64,000 bases of DNA, from the NCBI RefSeq assembly GCF_900100485.1, contig NZ_FNDH01000003.1, positions 62,001-126,000 on the forward strand, in the 5' to 3' direction. This stretch comes from Nitrosomonas sp. Nm132 (GTDB taxonomy: Bacteria > Pseudomonadota > Gammaproteobacteria > Burkholderiales > Nitrosomonadaceae). The translations under genes were made by a program, and so were the position numbers. Below the pieces are notes generated by a model that worked only from the letters and a program-made list of their open reading frames with translations, made no database searches and was not told the DNA's origin. Of this stretch, positions 1 through 9,678 are shown piece after piece; within the stretch, counting starts at the first letter, position 1; the number at the start of each line of letters is the position of its first letter.

Positions 1-149
<149 letters not shown>

Positions 150-186
150 TCACCTTATAAAAATGAGTGGTTACAAACGAAGGAGA

Positions 187-332
187 ACGTGATGATCACG
201 CAGGATTTTGATTAATAGGGAAGTTTTGTAAGGGAGTGGTGTAGTAATTCATACACCCGACTGAACAAAACCTTTCCTATTAATTAAAGGACAAGTGAGG
301 ACACGTGTCAATTTATAAAATATTCGGGCTAA
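187..332 (+). repeat. Decayed copy 1 of the 170-bp inverted-repeat element
   Basis: This stretch aligns along most of its length with the intact copy at 2600-2769. It has the CGTGAT/ATCACG palindrome, the long inner stem (TTTGATTAATAGGGAAG paired with a CTATTAATTAAA arm) and the apical GGTGTA/TACACC hairpin. It ends in a degenerate right inverted repeat (AAATATTCGGGCTAA). The left terminal repeat is not recognisable, so this copy looks older or truncated. It fills most of the 257-bp gap between lpdA and nagZ, in which I see nothing else. Confidence 0.8.
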
Positions 333-403
333 AATAGATCCTTTCAGCAACAACGCCTTCCAAACAAGTAATCTATCAGGGATAGTATTTCAGGTTGATT
401 CAA

Positions 404-1450
404 TTAAAATGACAGTTCCTGATTGCCTACCCCGATTTCACTGATTTCCCTGACAGCCTGAACGAAATATGCAGCTTCGTGTAGCTTTATCATTGATTGC
501 GCATGGCGCCGTCCACGCATATGCGCTAGCCGCGCAAGACTCACAGCGGGAATCTCCCATTGCAATGTTTCCAGCAATTGGTCGGCAGATTGGAAATCAT
601 TGCATACCAATACCATGTCACAACCTGCTTGTAATGCTGCCCGGGCACGCTCAGTGATGTTGCCATAGCCAGCGGTACCTTGCATGCTCAAATCATCACT
701 AAAGATACAACCATCAAATCCCAATTCATTTCGTAAAATATTTTTCAGCCAGAAGCTGGAGAATCCGGCAGGATACCCATCCATTTTAGGATAAATCACA
801 TGTGCCGCCATAATCCCTGCCAAGCCAAAATTGATCATCTGACGAAATGGAATCAGATCATCCATCTCGATATCGGCATAAGTGCGATCATCCATGGCTA
901 TTTCAAAATGCGTATCTGCCTGAATATGCCCATGCCCGGGAAAATGCTTGCCTACTGCAGCCATTCCGCCTGATTTCAAGCCCAGCATTAAACTATGCGC
1001 TAGTTCTGCAATCGCCTGGGGGGTGCGATGGAAAGCACGGTCACCAATCACACTACTTTGCCCATAATCGATATCAAGCACGGGAGTAAAGCTCAAATCA
1101 ACACCGCAAGTGGACAACTCCGCCGCCAATACATAACCGGTTTGCTTGGCCAGATGGCGTGCCTGGTGAGGATGCCTGTCCCATATCTTACCTAATTCGC
1201 GCATCGCCGGTAATGGCGTAAAATCTTTACGAAAACGTTGTACCCTGCCACCTTCATGATCCACGGCAACGAGTAAAGGTGGATTTCTGAGTGCGTGGAT
1301 CTCAGCAGTCAATGCTGTCAACTGTTCACACGACTCATAATTGCGGGTAAACAAGATGATGCCTCCTGTAAGGGGATGGCGTAACCTTGCTTTATCTTCG
1401 ACTGATAACTGGGTACTCACGATATCGAGCATCACCGGACCCAGCGACAT
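404..1450 (-). CDS. nagZ: Beta-N-acetylhexosaminidase (peptidoglycan recycling)
   Basis: This is a glycoside hydrolase family 3 enzyme of 348 residues, the usual length for one-domain cytoplasmic NagZ. It releases GlcNAc from GlcNAc-anhydroMurNAc-peptides that come from cell wall turnover. The family signature KHFPGHG lies at residues 168-174. The nucleophile region FSDDLSM places the catalytic aspartate at 252, and D179/H181 in the mobile loop ([10 protein letters not shown]) supply the general acid/base dyad. I chose the ATG at 1450 because it overlaps the acpS stop codon as TGATG. A GTG three bases upstream is also possible. It is the last gene of the pdxJ-acpS-nagZ unit, with translational coupling to acpS. 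Confidence 0.95.
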   Translation of the reverse strand: MSLGPVMLDIVSTQLSVEDKARLRHPLTGGIILFTRNYESCEQLTALTAEIHALRNPPLLVAVDHEGGRVQRFRKDFTPLPAMRELGKIWDRHPHQARHLAKQTGYVLAAELSTCGVDLSFTPVLDIDYGQSSVIGDRAFHRTPQAIAELAHSLMLGLKSGGMAAVGKHFPGHGHIQADTHFEIAMDDRTYADIEMDDLIPFRQMINFGLAGIMAAHVIYPKMDGYPAGFSSFWLKNILRNELGFDGCIFSDDLSMQGTAGYGNITERARAALQAGCDMVLVCNDFQSADQLLETLQWEIPAVSLARLAHMRGRRHAQSMIKLHEAAYFVQAVREISEIGVGNQELSF

Positions 1451-1830
1451 CACGCCTTCTCCAGAATCACAAAAGCACTGGCTAGATTGAGTTCATCGCT
1501 AAGGGAAAGATGGTGGCTAATAATTCCCTCACGCCTGATCAACTCGGCTAAATCAGGATGAAACTGGAAATACGGTTTACCAAGAGAAGTATGAGCAACA
1601 GTGATATTGTTTAACGTTACAGGAGAGCGTAGGCCAGTACCCATTGCTTTGGAAAGAGCCTCTTTGGCCGCAAAGCGCTTAGCTAAAAATATAGCTGGTT
1701 TAGCATCCTTGATGTAATCAGACCATTCGTGCTCTGCTAACAATCTACGCGCGAAACGTTCGCCATATTTTTCAAGTGACTGCGCAATACGGGAAAGATC
1801 GACGATATCTGTGCCGATTCCATAAATCAT
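1450..1830 (-). CDS. acpS: Holo-[acyl-carrier-protein] synthase
   Basis: This 126-residue protein matches AcpS, which transfers 4'-phosphopantetheine from CoA to the serine of apo-ACP and so activates fatty acid synthesis. The N-terminal metal-binding motif [12 protein letters not shown] is at residues 4-15, with the Mg2+-ligating Asp at 8. The second signature [14 protein letters not shown] sits around residues 53-66 and carries the catalytic Glu. The ATG overlaps the pdxJ stop by four bases (ATGA), and its stop overlaps the start of nagZ, so the three genes form a tightly coupled operon. The pdxJ-acpS pair is a conserved arrangement in proteobacteria. Confidence 0.96.
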   Translation of the reverse strand: MIYGIGTDIVDLSRIAQSLEKYGERFARRLLAEHEWSDYIKDAKPAIFLAKRFAAKEALSKAMGTGLRSPVTLNNITVAHTSLGKPYFQFHPDLAELIRREGIISHHLSLSDELNLASAFVILEKA

Positions 1831-2552
1831 TGACTCGCTTCCAGCATGAGTTGCTTCATCTCTCTAACCGCTTGCGCTAATCCAACGAATAATGCATGTG
1901 ACACAATAGCATGTCCGATATTGAGTTCAGAAAGACCTTGTATCGCTGCAATGGGCCGGGTATTTTGGTAATGCAGTCCATGACCAGCGTTAACTTTTAA
2001 TCCTTGACTGATACCACAGGTAACGGCTGTGCAAATTTTTTCCAGCTCGCATTGTTGCGCATTGTCATCTTTGGCATCTGCATAATGGCCTGTATGAATC
2101 TCAATGACTGGTGCGCCTGCTCTGGCTGCCGCATCTATTTGCCGGCGTTCGGCATCGATGAACAACGATACGCGGATACCGGCGTCTGCCAACTTGCTAC
2201 AGGCCTGTTTTACTTGTTCGAAATGCCGCACCACGTCCAGTCCTCCTTCCGTAGTCAATTCCTCACGACGCTCTGGAACGAGACATACATCATGAGGTTT
2301 GATGCGACACGCAAAGGCAATCATCTCTTCAGTCACTGCGCTTTCCAGATTCATCCGGGTTTGAAGTCGCTCGCGCAAAATTTCCACATCCCGGTCCTGG
2401 ATATGCCTGCGATCCTCACGCAAGTGGAGCGTGATGGCATCTGCGCCGGCAGACTCAGCAATTAGTGCTGCTTCAACTGGATCCGGATAAGTCGTTCCCC
2501 GTGCCTGGCGCAGTGTCGCGACATGATCAATATTGACACCCAAAGCAATCAT
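1827..2552 (-). CDS. pdxJ: Pyridoxine 5'-phosphate synthase
   Basis: The 241-residue product is PdxJ, a TIM-barrel enzyme that condenses 1-deoxyxylulose 5-phosphate with 3-amino-2-oxopropyl phosphate to give pyridoxine 5'-phosphate in the DXP-dependent vitamin B6 pathway. It starts with the family hallmark [17 protein letters not shown] and contains [12 protein letters not shown] near residues 40-51. The ATG at 2552 follows an AAAGG Shine-Dalgarno sequence about 12 bases upstream. In related genomes recO normally precedes pdxJ and follows era. Here the intervening sequence is only a repeat element, so pdxJ must be transcribed from within or across that element. Confidence 0.96.
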   Translation of the reverse strand: MIALGVNIDHVATLRQARGTTYPDPVEAALIAESAGADAITLHLREDRRHIQDRDVEILRERLQTRMNLESAVTEEMIAFACRIKPHDVCLVPERREELTTEGGLDVVRHFEQVKQACSKLADAGIRVSLFIDAERRQIDAAARAGAPVIEIHTGHYADAKDDNAQQCELEKICTAVTCGISQGLKVNAGHGLHYQNTRPIAAIQGLSELNIGHAIVSHALFVGLAQAVREMKQLMLEASQ

Positions 2553-2599
2553 GATGGTTATCTACCTTTAAGCAAAATCAAAGAAACTCTTCATCCACT

Positions 2600-2769
2600 T
2601 TAACCCGAATATTTCATAAATTCGCGTGATCATCACGCAGGATTTTGATTAATAGGGAAGTTTTGAGAAAGAGGGGTGTAGTGACTCATACACCCGACTG
2701 AGCAAAATCTTTCTTATTAATCAAAAGACAAGTGAGGGCACGTGCCAATTTATGAAATATTTGGGTTAA
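2600..2769 (+). repeat. Intact copy 2 of the 170-bp MITE-like inverted-repeat element
   Basis: The element is bounded by 23-bp terminal inverted repeats (2600-2622 and 2747-2769, one mismatch) that begin TTAACCCGAATATTTCATAA. Inside are a GCGTGAT-C-ATCACGC palindrome (2624-2638), a GGCACGTGCC palindrome (2737-2746), a long inner stem pairing 2644-2665 with 2703-2725, and an apical hairpin GGGTGTA/TACACCC (2674-2680 with 2689-2695). There is no open reading frame of note. Both ends carry TTAA, so the true element could be CCCGAAT...ATTTGGG with a TTAA target duplication. It lies between era and pdxJ, where recO is normally found. Confidence 0.88.
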
Positions 2770-2821
2770 GCCGAACTCATGAGTGCATTGTTCTATTATT
2801 AGACATTTAGATTCTTCAATC

Positions 2822-3712
2822 TTATTCATATCCCAGGTTCTTTAAAGTACTGACATCATCTGCCCAGCCACTTTTCACCTTGACCCAGACTTCGAGATAT
2901 ACTTTGCTACCAAACAATTTTTCCATATCTTTACGCGCTTGGGTAGCAACTATTTTAATTTTTTCGCCATTCTTACCTATCACGATAGCTTTCTGGCTTG
3001 CCTTCTCGACTAGAATACAGGCAAAAATTCGCCGTAGATTTCCTTCTACTGTAAATTGGTCTATGAGTACACTGGTCGAGTAAGGAATTTCCTCGCCCAT
3101 CAAACGAAATAATTTCTCACGAATCATCTCGGCAGCAAGAAAACGCTCACTTCGATCACTAATCTCATCTTTGTCAAACAAAGGCGGACTTTCTGGCAAA
3201 TAAGGCCGGACCACATCGATTAATTCAGTCAGTTGCACGGCCTTCGCTGCGCTGACGGGAACGATGCCAGCAAAGCTAAATTTTTTAGCCATACTCTCCA
3301 TGAATGGGAGTAGTTGGGTTTTATTCTCTAATTGATCTATTTTGTTAATTACAAGAATAACGGGTCTGTCAACAGGCACCAGCTCTAGTACCTTCTCATC
3401 ACGTTCATCAAAACGTATCGCTTCGATCACGAACAGCACGATATCGACTTCCCGCATGCTTTGAATGACTGTCCGGTTCATCATATGATTAAGCTGATTA
3501 CTATAGCGAGTTTGAAAACCTGGTGTATCAACGAAAATAAATTGAGATTGCTCATCCGTCAAAATACCATTGATACGATGCCGTGTTGTCTGCGCTTTTT
3601 TAGAGGTAATACTGATTTTTTGTTGGATCAAATGGTTAAGTAAAGTAGATTTACCGACATTAGGACGTCCAACAATGGCAACATAACCCGTTCTGAAATG
3701 AGGGGAATCCAT
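2822..3712 (-). CDS. era: GTPase Era, 16S rRNA-binding ribosome assembly factor
   Basis: This 296-residue protein is Era, which binds the 3' end of 16S rRNA and acts in 30S subunit maturation at the inner face of the membrane. The P-loop [15 protein letters not shown] is at residues 15-29, switch II DTPGF near 62-66 and NKID around 123-126. A C-terminal KH domain carries the motif [12 protein letters not shown]. Length and domain order are normal. It is separated from rnc by 196 bases without a gene, which is longer than in many relatives where rnc and era overlap. Downstream, the expected recO is missing (see findings). Confidence 0.97.
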   Translation of the reverse strand: MDSPHFRTGYVAIVGRPNVGKSTLLNHLIQQKISITSKKAQTTRHRINGILTDEQSQFIFVDTPGFQTRYSNQLNHMMNRTVIQSMREVDIVLFVIEAIRFDERDEKVLELVPVDRPVILVINKIDQLENKTQLLPFMESMAKKFSFAGIVPVSAAKAVQLTELIDVVRPYLPESPPLFDKDEISDRSERFLAAEMIREKLFRLMGEEIPYSTSVLIDQFTVEGNLRRIFACILVEKASQKAIVIGKNGEKIKIVATQARKDMEKLFGSKVYLEVWVKVKSGWADDVSTLKNLGYE

Positions 3713-3908
3713 AAAATGGGATATTTCTGCTCTTATTTAGTGTTATTTTGATATAGCTTGAAATCGTACATTATTTATCCCTTCAAAACATTAAGTTTAT
3801 AAATACACAGGTAATTTAAAGGTATCAGTACGAATAAAATGAATCAAACTAGCGAAGGGTCAAAAAAGAAGTGATGGGTGTTCCCAGTAATCAAGGAATT
3901 TTGATGAA

Positions 3909-4628
3909 TTAGCTATGCATGACTAATTCATATGCCTGCTTTGCAGCTTCCTGCTCAGCCCTGCGGCGACTGGTTCCCTCGCCTATCGTTCGAATATTGA
4001 GCTTTGGAATGACGCATTCTACTCTAAATTTCTGCCGATGCGCTTCCCCGCTCGTAGTGATGATAGTATATTCCGGCAGGGCAACCCTGCGACCCTGCAG
4101 ATATTCCTGCAGCATCGTCTTAGGATCCTTACCTAAGGTTTCGAGATCCAAATTTTGTAATAATGGTTTATAAAGATTGTTAACAAAATTTTCAACTTCA
4201 AGGAATCCACCTTCCAGGTAAATAGCACCTATCACTGCTTCCAGTGCATTAGCAAGAATAGAGGGGCGGTGATGTCCTCCGCTTTTTCGCTCTCCTTCGC
4301 CTAGCCTGATTAAATCACCTAAACTCAGTGCCGATGCAAGCTCAAATAATGCGTGTTGATTAACAAGATTAGCACGGAGTCTTGATAAATTTCCTTCCGG
4401 TAGGTGCGGGAGCTGTTTGAACAGTAACGCAGACACAGCACAATTCAATGCACTGTCCCCAAGAAACTCAAGGCGCTCGTTATGCGGGGAACCAAAGCTC
4501 CGATGTGTCAACGCCTCCTGCAACAATTCCGGCTGCTTAAGAACATAGCCAATTTTGTGAAAGAAATCGTTAGGACCTGTAATTGGAAAGCTTTGTAAGT
4601 GACGTGTATCCAAGCCAGATGAGCTCAT
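3909..4628 (-). CDS. rnc: Ribonuclease III
   Basis: The 239-residue product is RNase III, the double-strand-specific endonuclease that processes rRNA precursors and many structured mRNAs. The signature HNERLEFLGDSALN lies at about residues 49-62, with Mg2+-ligating E and D residues there and again in the NALEAVIGAIYLEGG segment. A C-terminal double-stranded RNA-binding domain (residues about 165-235) contains the RRRAEQEAAKQAY helix. Its ATG overlaps the stop of the DUF4845 gene as ATGA, which indicates translational coupling. This lepA-lepB-DUF4845-rnc order is common in betaproteobacteria. Confidence 0.97.
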   Translation of the reverse strand: MSSSGLDTRHLQSFPITGPNDFFHKIGYVLKQPELLQEALTHRSFGSPHNERLEFLGDSALNCAVSALLFKQLPHLPEGNLSRLRANLVNQHALFELASALSLGDLIRLGEGERKSGGHHRPSILANALEAVIGAIYLEGGFLEVENFVNNLYKPLLQNLDLETLGKDPKTMLQEYLQGRRVALPEYTIITTSGEAHRQKFRVECVIPKLNIRTIGEGTSRRRAEQEAAKQAYELVMHS

Positions 4629-4996
4629 TGATTGCTTGCAGCAGTAAAATCAATATCTAAAGAAACATTAGCAAATAAAGGCTTTTTAACCGAATAGCTT
4701 ACGCTTAGAACGGTTTGCTCGCCTACTTTACTAATTTCAATATCGCGACTATTCACAGTTGCAATATTATCGATAGTTACGCGCTTGTCGAAAGATTGGC
4801 GTATTTCCCCGGGATGAGCATTCTGCAAGCTTGGGTCACTGGCCATGGCAACTAATGCACGCTTGATTGCAGCATATTCTATATAGGATGGAATTAATTT
4901 CATTCCCAGAATAGCGGTCATCACGACAACTGCTGACCAAATTAACAACCCAGAAAGACCGATACCTTGCTGTTTTTTTCTCATCACATGACGCAT
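4625..4996 (-). CDS. DUF4845 family small membrane protein
   Basis: This is a 123-residue protein with one N-terminal transmembrane segment (about residues 12-32, SGLLIWSAVVVMTAILGMKL), preceded by a positively charged stretch. It matches the small DUF4845 proteins found between lepB and rnc in betaproteobacteria and gammaproteobacteria. Their function is not established. The short region after the cytoplasmic-side N-terminus resembles a pilin-like start (KKQQGIGLSGLL), and the rest is predicted to be extracytoplasmic. I kept the ATG at 4996 because it follows a good TAGGGA ribosome-binding site. A second in-frame ATG lies at 4984. The stop overlaps the rnc start. Confidence 0.85.
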   Translation of the reverse strand: MRHVMRKKQQGIGLSGLLIWSAVVVMTAILGMKLIPSYIEYAAIKRALVAMASDPSLQNAHPGEIRQSFDKRVTIDNIATVNSRDIEISKVGEQTVLSVSYSVKKPLFANVSLDIDFTAASNQ

Positions 4997-5030
4997 ATTT
5001 TCCCTACCCCCAATCCCATTCCTGAATTCA

Positions 5031-5834
5031 CTATTCTATCGACAACCCGATTCGACCCAAATCACTAAAATTCCACCAAATCATAAAAGCTTTTCCAACA
5101 ATATTTTCCTCTGGAACAAACCCCCAATAACGACTATCGCTACTGCCATCACGGTTATCACCCAACATAAAATAATTTCCATCAGGTACTTTACAAGTAA
5201 ATCCTGTCCTGTCGAATACGCAATTCTCTCTGAAAGGAAAATAATGCACACTCGATAACAGTATATTAGGTATCTCTTGATTGATAAGAATGTTGTAACT
5301 TTTCTCTCCTACAAATTCCTTGAAGCGCTGGGTATAAATATAAGCAAGCCCTGATTCAATATATTTATAATCTCCATCTAATTTCATTTCTATTGGTACA
5401 CCATTAATGCTCAGTTTCTTATTACGATAAGCAACGATATCTCCAGGCAAACCAATCACTCGTTTAATATAATCTATCGAAGGATCTTCCGGATAACGGA
5501 ATACCATGACCTCCCCTCGTTTGGGTTGATTCATATCAATTATCTTATGATTGATAACTGGCAGCCGGATTCCATAGGTATATTTGTTTACCAGTATAAA
5601 ATCTCCTACCAGTAATGTAGGTATCATCGATCCTGAAGGGATCTTGAATGGTTCTACCAAAAAAGAACGAAGACAGAAAACGATCAAGATGATAGGAAAA
5701 AAACTTTTGGGATACTCCACCCACCATGGTTCTGCAATATCCTTCTCGCGGTTATGTTTCAAAAAAAGAAAATCGAGCAGCCAGATACTACCGGTCACGA
5801 CCAATAAGACGAGTAACACTAAAGGAAAATTCAT
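5031..5834 (-). CDS. lepB: Signal peptidase I
   Basis: The 267-residue protein is the membrane-bound leader peptidase that removes signal peptides from exported preproteins. Two N-terminal transmembrane stretches (about residues 3-24 and 45-60) precede the periplasmic Ser/Lys catalytic domain. The nucleophile is S69 in IPSGSM, and the general base is K124 in DYIKRVIGLPGD. The downstream signature GDNRDGSSDSRYWG is near residues 220-233. It lies 34 bases upstream of the DUF4845 gene and 95 bases downstream of lepA, which is the classical lepA-lepB pairing. Confidence 0.97.
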   Translation of the reverse strand: MNFPLVLLVLLVVTGSIWLLDFLFLKHNREKDIAEPWWVEYPKSFFPIILIVFCLRSFLVEPFKIPSGSMIPTLLVGDFILVNKYTYGIRLPVINHKIIDMNQPKRGEVMVFRYPEDPSIDYIKRVIGLPGDIVAYRNKKLSINGVPIEMKLDGDYKYIESGLAYIYTQRFKEFVGEKSYNILINQEIPNILLSSVHYFPFRENCVFDRTGFTCKVPDGNYFMLGDNRDGSSDSRYWGFVPEENIVGKAFMIWWNFSDLGRIGLSIE

Positions 5835-5929
5835 TTCATTTTCCTTAATGATAAATCAAGCTTATAACATAATAGAAAGGGCAAATATTCATGGTTATCA
5901 CTCAGTTAATTTGATCTTATAGCAACCTA

Positions 5930-7720
5930 TTATTTGCCAACCTGCAGAATGGCCAGAAATGCTGCCTGGGGAATCTCTACATTACCAACACGTTTCATAC
6001 GTTTTTTCCCCGCTTTCTGCTTCTCAAGCAATTTACGTTTGCGCGTTATATCCCCACCATAGCATTTGGCCAAAACATTCTTACGTAATGCTTTAACATT
6101 TTCTCTTGCCACGACATGCGCACCAATTGCTGCTTGCACTGCGATATCAAACATTTGACGCGGAATAAGCTCGCGCATCTTTTGCGCTAATTCGCGACCT
6201 CTTTGCTGGCTACTGGCACGATGCACAATTAACGACAACGCATCCACTTTTTCACTATTAATCAGTATATCGAGTCTAACCAGATCGGATGCGCGAAACT
6301 CTTTAAATTCATAATCCAGCGAAGCATACCCACGACTCACCGATTTTAGCTTATCAAAAAAATCCATGACCACTTCATTTAGCGGCATTTCATAAACCAG
6401 CATGACTTGCCTGCCCATATATTGCATATTTCTTTGCGTACCACGCTTTCCGGTACACAGGGACATAACCGTTCCCACATATTCTTCTGGAACTAATATC
6501 GTGGTGGTAATAATGGGTTCTCGAATTTCTTCAATTTTAGAGAGCTCGGGCATTTTTGATGGATTCTCAATTTCAGCAACCGTACCATCACGCAACGCAA
6601 CCTGATAAACCACTGTTGGCGCGGTGGTGATAAGATCCATATCATATTCCCGCTCCAGCCTCTCCTGAACAATGTCCAAATGGAGCAAACCTAGAAAGCC
6701 GCAACGGAAACCAAACCCGAGCGCTTGCGATGTTTCTGGCTCAAACTGCAACGATGCATCATTAAGCTGCAATTTTTCTAAGGCAGCACGTAATGCATCA
6801 TATTGATTGGATTCGACCGGATAAAGCCCGGCAAATACCTGCGACTTGATTTCTTTAAACCCGACCAAAGGTTCAGCCGCAGGATTATCAGCCAATGTGA
6901 CAGTATCGCCTACTTTGGCTGACTTCAATTCCTTGATGCCAGAGATAACGAAGCCTACTTCGCCCGCGCTCAGTAAATCACGATTTTCTGCTTTAGGTAA
7001 AAATACACCGACTTGTTCACATAGATGCATGGCTCGACTGGCCATTAACATGATCTTATTTCCGGCTTTCAAGGCACCATCTACTACTCGCACCAATATC
7101 ACTACACCGACATAATTATCAAACCACGAGTCAATGATGAGTGCTTTTAATGGTGCGTCAGCATCTCCTTTAGGCGCGGGGATACGCTTAACGACTGCCT
7201 CGAGCATATCCTGTATGCCTTCACCTGTTTTAGCGCTAACACGCAAGGCATCTTCTGCCTCTATTCCGATGATATCTTCTATTTCTGCAATCACTCGATC
7301 CGGGTCAGCAGCAGGCAAATCAATCTTATTCAATACCGGTATCACCTCGACACCCTGCTCGATAGCGGTATAGCAGTTAGCCACTGTCTGAGCTTCTACT
7401 CCCTGGGAAGCATCCACCACCAATAAAGCACCTTCACAGGCAGCTAAGGATCGCGACACTTCATAAGAGAAATCGACATGGCCAGGTGTATCAATCAAGT
7501 TCAGCAGAAAAGTCTGACCATTACGTGCCCGGTATCTCAATGCAACAGTCTGAGCTTTGATCGTGATGCCACGTTCACGCTCCAAGTCCATAGAGTCAAG
7601 CACTTGCTCTTCCATCTCTCGATCAGATAAGCCACCACAAAACTGTATGATACGATCAGCTAATGTGGATTTACCATGATCGATATGCGCGATAATAGAA
7701 AAATTGCGAATGTGTAGCAT
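5930..7720 (-). CDS. lepA: Elongation factor 4 (LepA), ribosomal back-translocase GTPase
   Basis: This 596-residue translational GTPase has the G1 motif [14 protein letters not shown] near residues 11-24, G3 DTPGHVDF around 77-84 and NKIDLP near 131-136. It ends in the LepA-specific C-terminal domain ([19 protein letters not shown]). EF4 acts on stalled or mis-translocated ribosomes and in 30S biogenesis. Length is normal for the family. It is the first gene of a lepA-lepB-DUF4845-rnc-era run on the minus strand, and the 103 bases upstream separate it from the thioredoxin-fold gene. Confidence 0.97.
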   Translation of the reverse strand: MLHIRNFSIIAHIDHGKSTLADRIIQFCGGLSDREMEEQVLDSMDLERERGITIKAQTVALRYRARNGQTFLLNLIDTPGHVDFSYEVSRSLAACEGALLVVDASQGVEAQTVANCYTAIEQGVEVIPVLNKIDLPAADPDRVIAEIEDIIGIEAEDALRVSAKTGEGIQDMLEAVVKRIPAPKGDADAPLKALIIDSWFDNYVGVVILVRVVDGALKAGNKIMLMASRAMHLCEQVGVFLPKAENRDLLSAGEVGFVISGIKELKSAKVGDTVTLADNPAAEPLVGFKEIKSQVFAGLYPVESNQYDALRAALEKLQLNDASLQFEPETSQALGFGFRCGFLGLLHLDIVQERLEREYDMDLITTAPTVVYQVALRDGTVAEIENPSKMPELSKIEEIREPIITTTILVPEEYVGTVMSLCTGKRGTQRNMQYMGRQVMLVYEMPLNEVVMDFFDKLKSVSRGYASLDYEFKEFRASDLVRLDILINSEKVDALSLIVHRASSQQRGRELAQKMRELIPRQMFDIAVQAAIGAHVVARENVKALRKNVLAKCYGGDITRKRKLLEKQKAGKKRMKRVGNVEIPQAAFLAILQVGK

Positions 7721-7823
7721 TCGGTTGGAGTTTTAAATATCAGGAATCTTTTTGTTAGTGTGTAATAACGGTCTGATTTACTTTCGAATAAAAAAATGTC
7801 GACCTTGGTTAGCCGACAGCATT

Positions 7824-8090
7824 CTATCGAACTTTAGCAAAATACGCATCTAACGCAACATCATCGAGATAATAATGGCAGATTTCGTCTTGTTTTCCCG
7901 TTGCCGATACCAACACGGGAATTCGTTCATTATACTGACTAACCAGCTCAGGATCACTGTCAATATCAATCACTTCAAATTCAAACTGGATTTGCTTCTG
8001 TAATTCCTGCAATGATGCAATCATTTCCTGGCACAGATGACAATCTCTTCGGCCATACATAATCAGCTTCTTCATAGAATCAGGCATCAT
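7824..8090 (-). CDS. Glutaredoxin-like thiol-disulfide protein (DUF836 type)
   Basis: The 88-residue protein has a thioredoxin fold pattern with a CxxC active site (CHLC, about residues 17-20) after a first beta strand (KKLIMYGRRD), and the cis-proline region RIPVLVSA near residues 57-64. It resembles the small glutaredoxin-like DUF836 proteins that often sit next to lepA or mucD in proteobacteria. The substrate is unknown. In-frame ATGs at 8090, 8087 and 8075 are all possible starts, and none has a strong ribosome-binding site. It follows the protease gene by 8 bases and is probably cotranscribed with it. Confidence 0.82.
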   Translation of the reverse strand: MMPDSMKKLIMYGRRDCHLCQEMIASLQELQKQIQFEFEVIDIDSDPELVSQYNERIPVLVSATGKQDEICHYYLDDVALDAYFAKVR

Positions 8091-8098
8091 ATGTATTT

Positions 8099-9493
8099 TT
8101 AATTATCAAGCTTCATCGTGATGAAAGTAGTCATATCACCCCTTTTTATCAACAATGCAATATTCCGTCCTTTCTCAACCTTGTTAAGCAATTGATTAAA
8201 CTGTTTAATCGTTTTGACATCCTGGTTATTGAATCCGAGAATAATATCACCTTCACGTATGCCAGTACGGCTCGCAACACCAGCTTGTGCTGCTTCAACC
8301 AACAAACCACTCTCTACACCGAGCTGTTTCTTCTGTCTGTCAGAGAGCTCGCTCAGGGCCAATCCAAGACGGTTAGAAGTATCAGGTGTTTTGCTTTGTT
8401 TTCGACCGTGCTCACTTTCATCTGATGGCATTTCCCCAACTGAAACAGTAAGATTCTTGGTGGCACCATTACGCCAGACCTGCACCGATACTTTGGATTT
8501 GGGTTTAGTATTCCCCACGATACGCGGCAAATCGCTGGAAATGGCGATATCCTTACCGTCAAATTTCAAAATGACATCTCTCACTTCGACTCCTGCCTTG
8601 TCTGCCGGGCCATCTTTTTCTACAGAAACAACCAGTGCGCCACGTGATTGAGATAAGCCAAAGGATTCAGCCAGTTCCTCGGTCATCTCCTGAATCATGA
8701 CACCAAGTTTCCCGCGTGAAACCTTCCCATGTGCCTTAAGTTGATCAGCAATCTCCGTTGCCACATTGATTGGAATAGCGAAAGACAATCCCATAAAACC
8801 ACCTGTCCGGCTATAAATCTGCGAATTGATGCCGACCACTTCTCCCTTCATGTTAAAAAGGGGGCCGCCGGAATTTCCAGGATTAATCGCCACATCTGTC
8901 TGGATGAAAGGAACATAGCTTTCCTGAGCAAGCGAACGACCTTTGGCACTTACTATCCCTGCTGTCACGCTATTTTCGAAACCAAAGGGAGAGCCAATTG
9001 CAATAACCCACTCTCCTACCTTAAGTTTATCCGGATCACCCTGGGTCACCACCGGCAGGTCTTTTGCATCGATCCTGATGAGGGCCACGTCAGTTTTACG
9101 ATCCGTACCAATGACTTGTGCATTAAACTCTCTTTTATCATTCAGTTTTACTGTAATCTCATTGGCAGACTCAACCACATGCGCATTAGTCAGGATATAG
9201 CCATCCTTACTAATAATAAAACCAGAGCCTAGTGATCTGGATTCATACTTCTTAGGACCTGAAAATGGTTGCATATGCCTGCGAAAAAACTCAAAAAAAG
9301 GAGAATCTTCAGGAAGATTAGGAATTTCTGGAAAAATCTGACCTCCAGCAATCTGCTGCGTTTGTACTGTACTTATATTTACAACCGCTTCTCCATATTG
9401 TTCAACTAAGCCGGTAAAATCGGGCAGCTCCTTTGAATGAACGGAACTGATTGAAGAAATGATTAAGAGGCACAGTAAAACAAATTTTTGCAT
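8099..9493 (-). CDS. mucD: Periplasmic serine endoprotease of the DegP/MucD family
   Basis: This 464-residue protein starts with a signal peptide (cleavage likely after VHS-KE, residue 20-21). A trypsin-like domain follows with the catalytic triad H105 (TNAHVV), D135 (KTDVAL) and S208 (GNSGGP). Two PDZ domains occupy about residues 255-345 and 370-460, so the architecture is the normal DegP/DegQ/MucD one. It degrades or refolds damaged envelope proteins in the periplasm. It lies downstream of rpoE-rseA, which fits the sigma-E envelope stress regulon. The rseB gene that usually sits between rseA and mucD is absent here; 185 bases of non-coding sequence are found instead. Confidence 0.94.
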   Translation of the reverse strand: MQKFVLLCLLIISSISSVHSKELPDFTGLVEQYGEAVVNISTVQTQQIAGGQIFPEIPNLPEDSPFFEFFRRHMQPFSGPKKYESRSLGSGFIISKDGYILTNAHVVESANEITVKLNDKREFNAQVIGTDRKTDVALIRIDAKDLPVVTQGDPDKLKVGEWVIAIGSPFGFENSVTAGIVSAKGRSLAQESYVPFIQTDVAINPGNSGGPLFNMKGEVVGINSQIYSRTGGFMGLSFAIPINVATEIADQLKAHGKVSRGKLGVMIQEMTEELAESFGLSQSRGALVVSVEKDGPADKAGVEVRDVILKFDGKDIAISSDLPRIVGNTKPKSKVSVQVWRNGATKNLTVSVGEMPSDESEHGRKQSKTPDTSNRLGLALSELSDRQKKQLGVESGLLVEAAQAGVASRTGIREGDIILGFNNQDVKTIKQFNQLLNKVEKGRNIALLIKRGDMTTFITMKLDN

Positions 9494-9678
9494 ATTTTTT
9501 CTTGATAAAAGAATTAGTAAAATACTGGAAATATAATAATCAAATATGGCTAAATCTTACAAAGAATGATAGCAGTTATTTACTTGATCAAAAATTCTTG
9601 TTGATGCCGATCTAGCAAACCATGACACTTCAGCCCTAGAAGCTCATCAAGAACAATTCACTCGGAATTTATAAAATC

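Noticed and set aside
187-332. Repeat copy 1 considered as a transcription terminator for nagZ or a small RNA
   Set aside because: It aligns with the dispersed 170-bp element and lacks a T-run after any stem, so it is annotated as a decayed repeat copy; a secondary role cannot be excluded.
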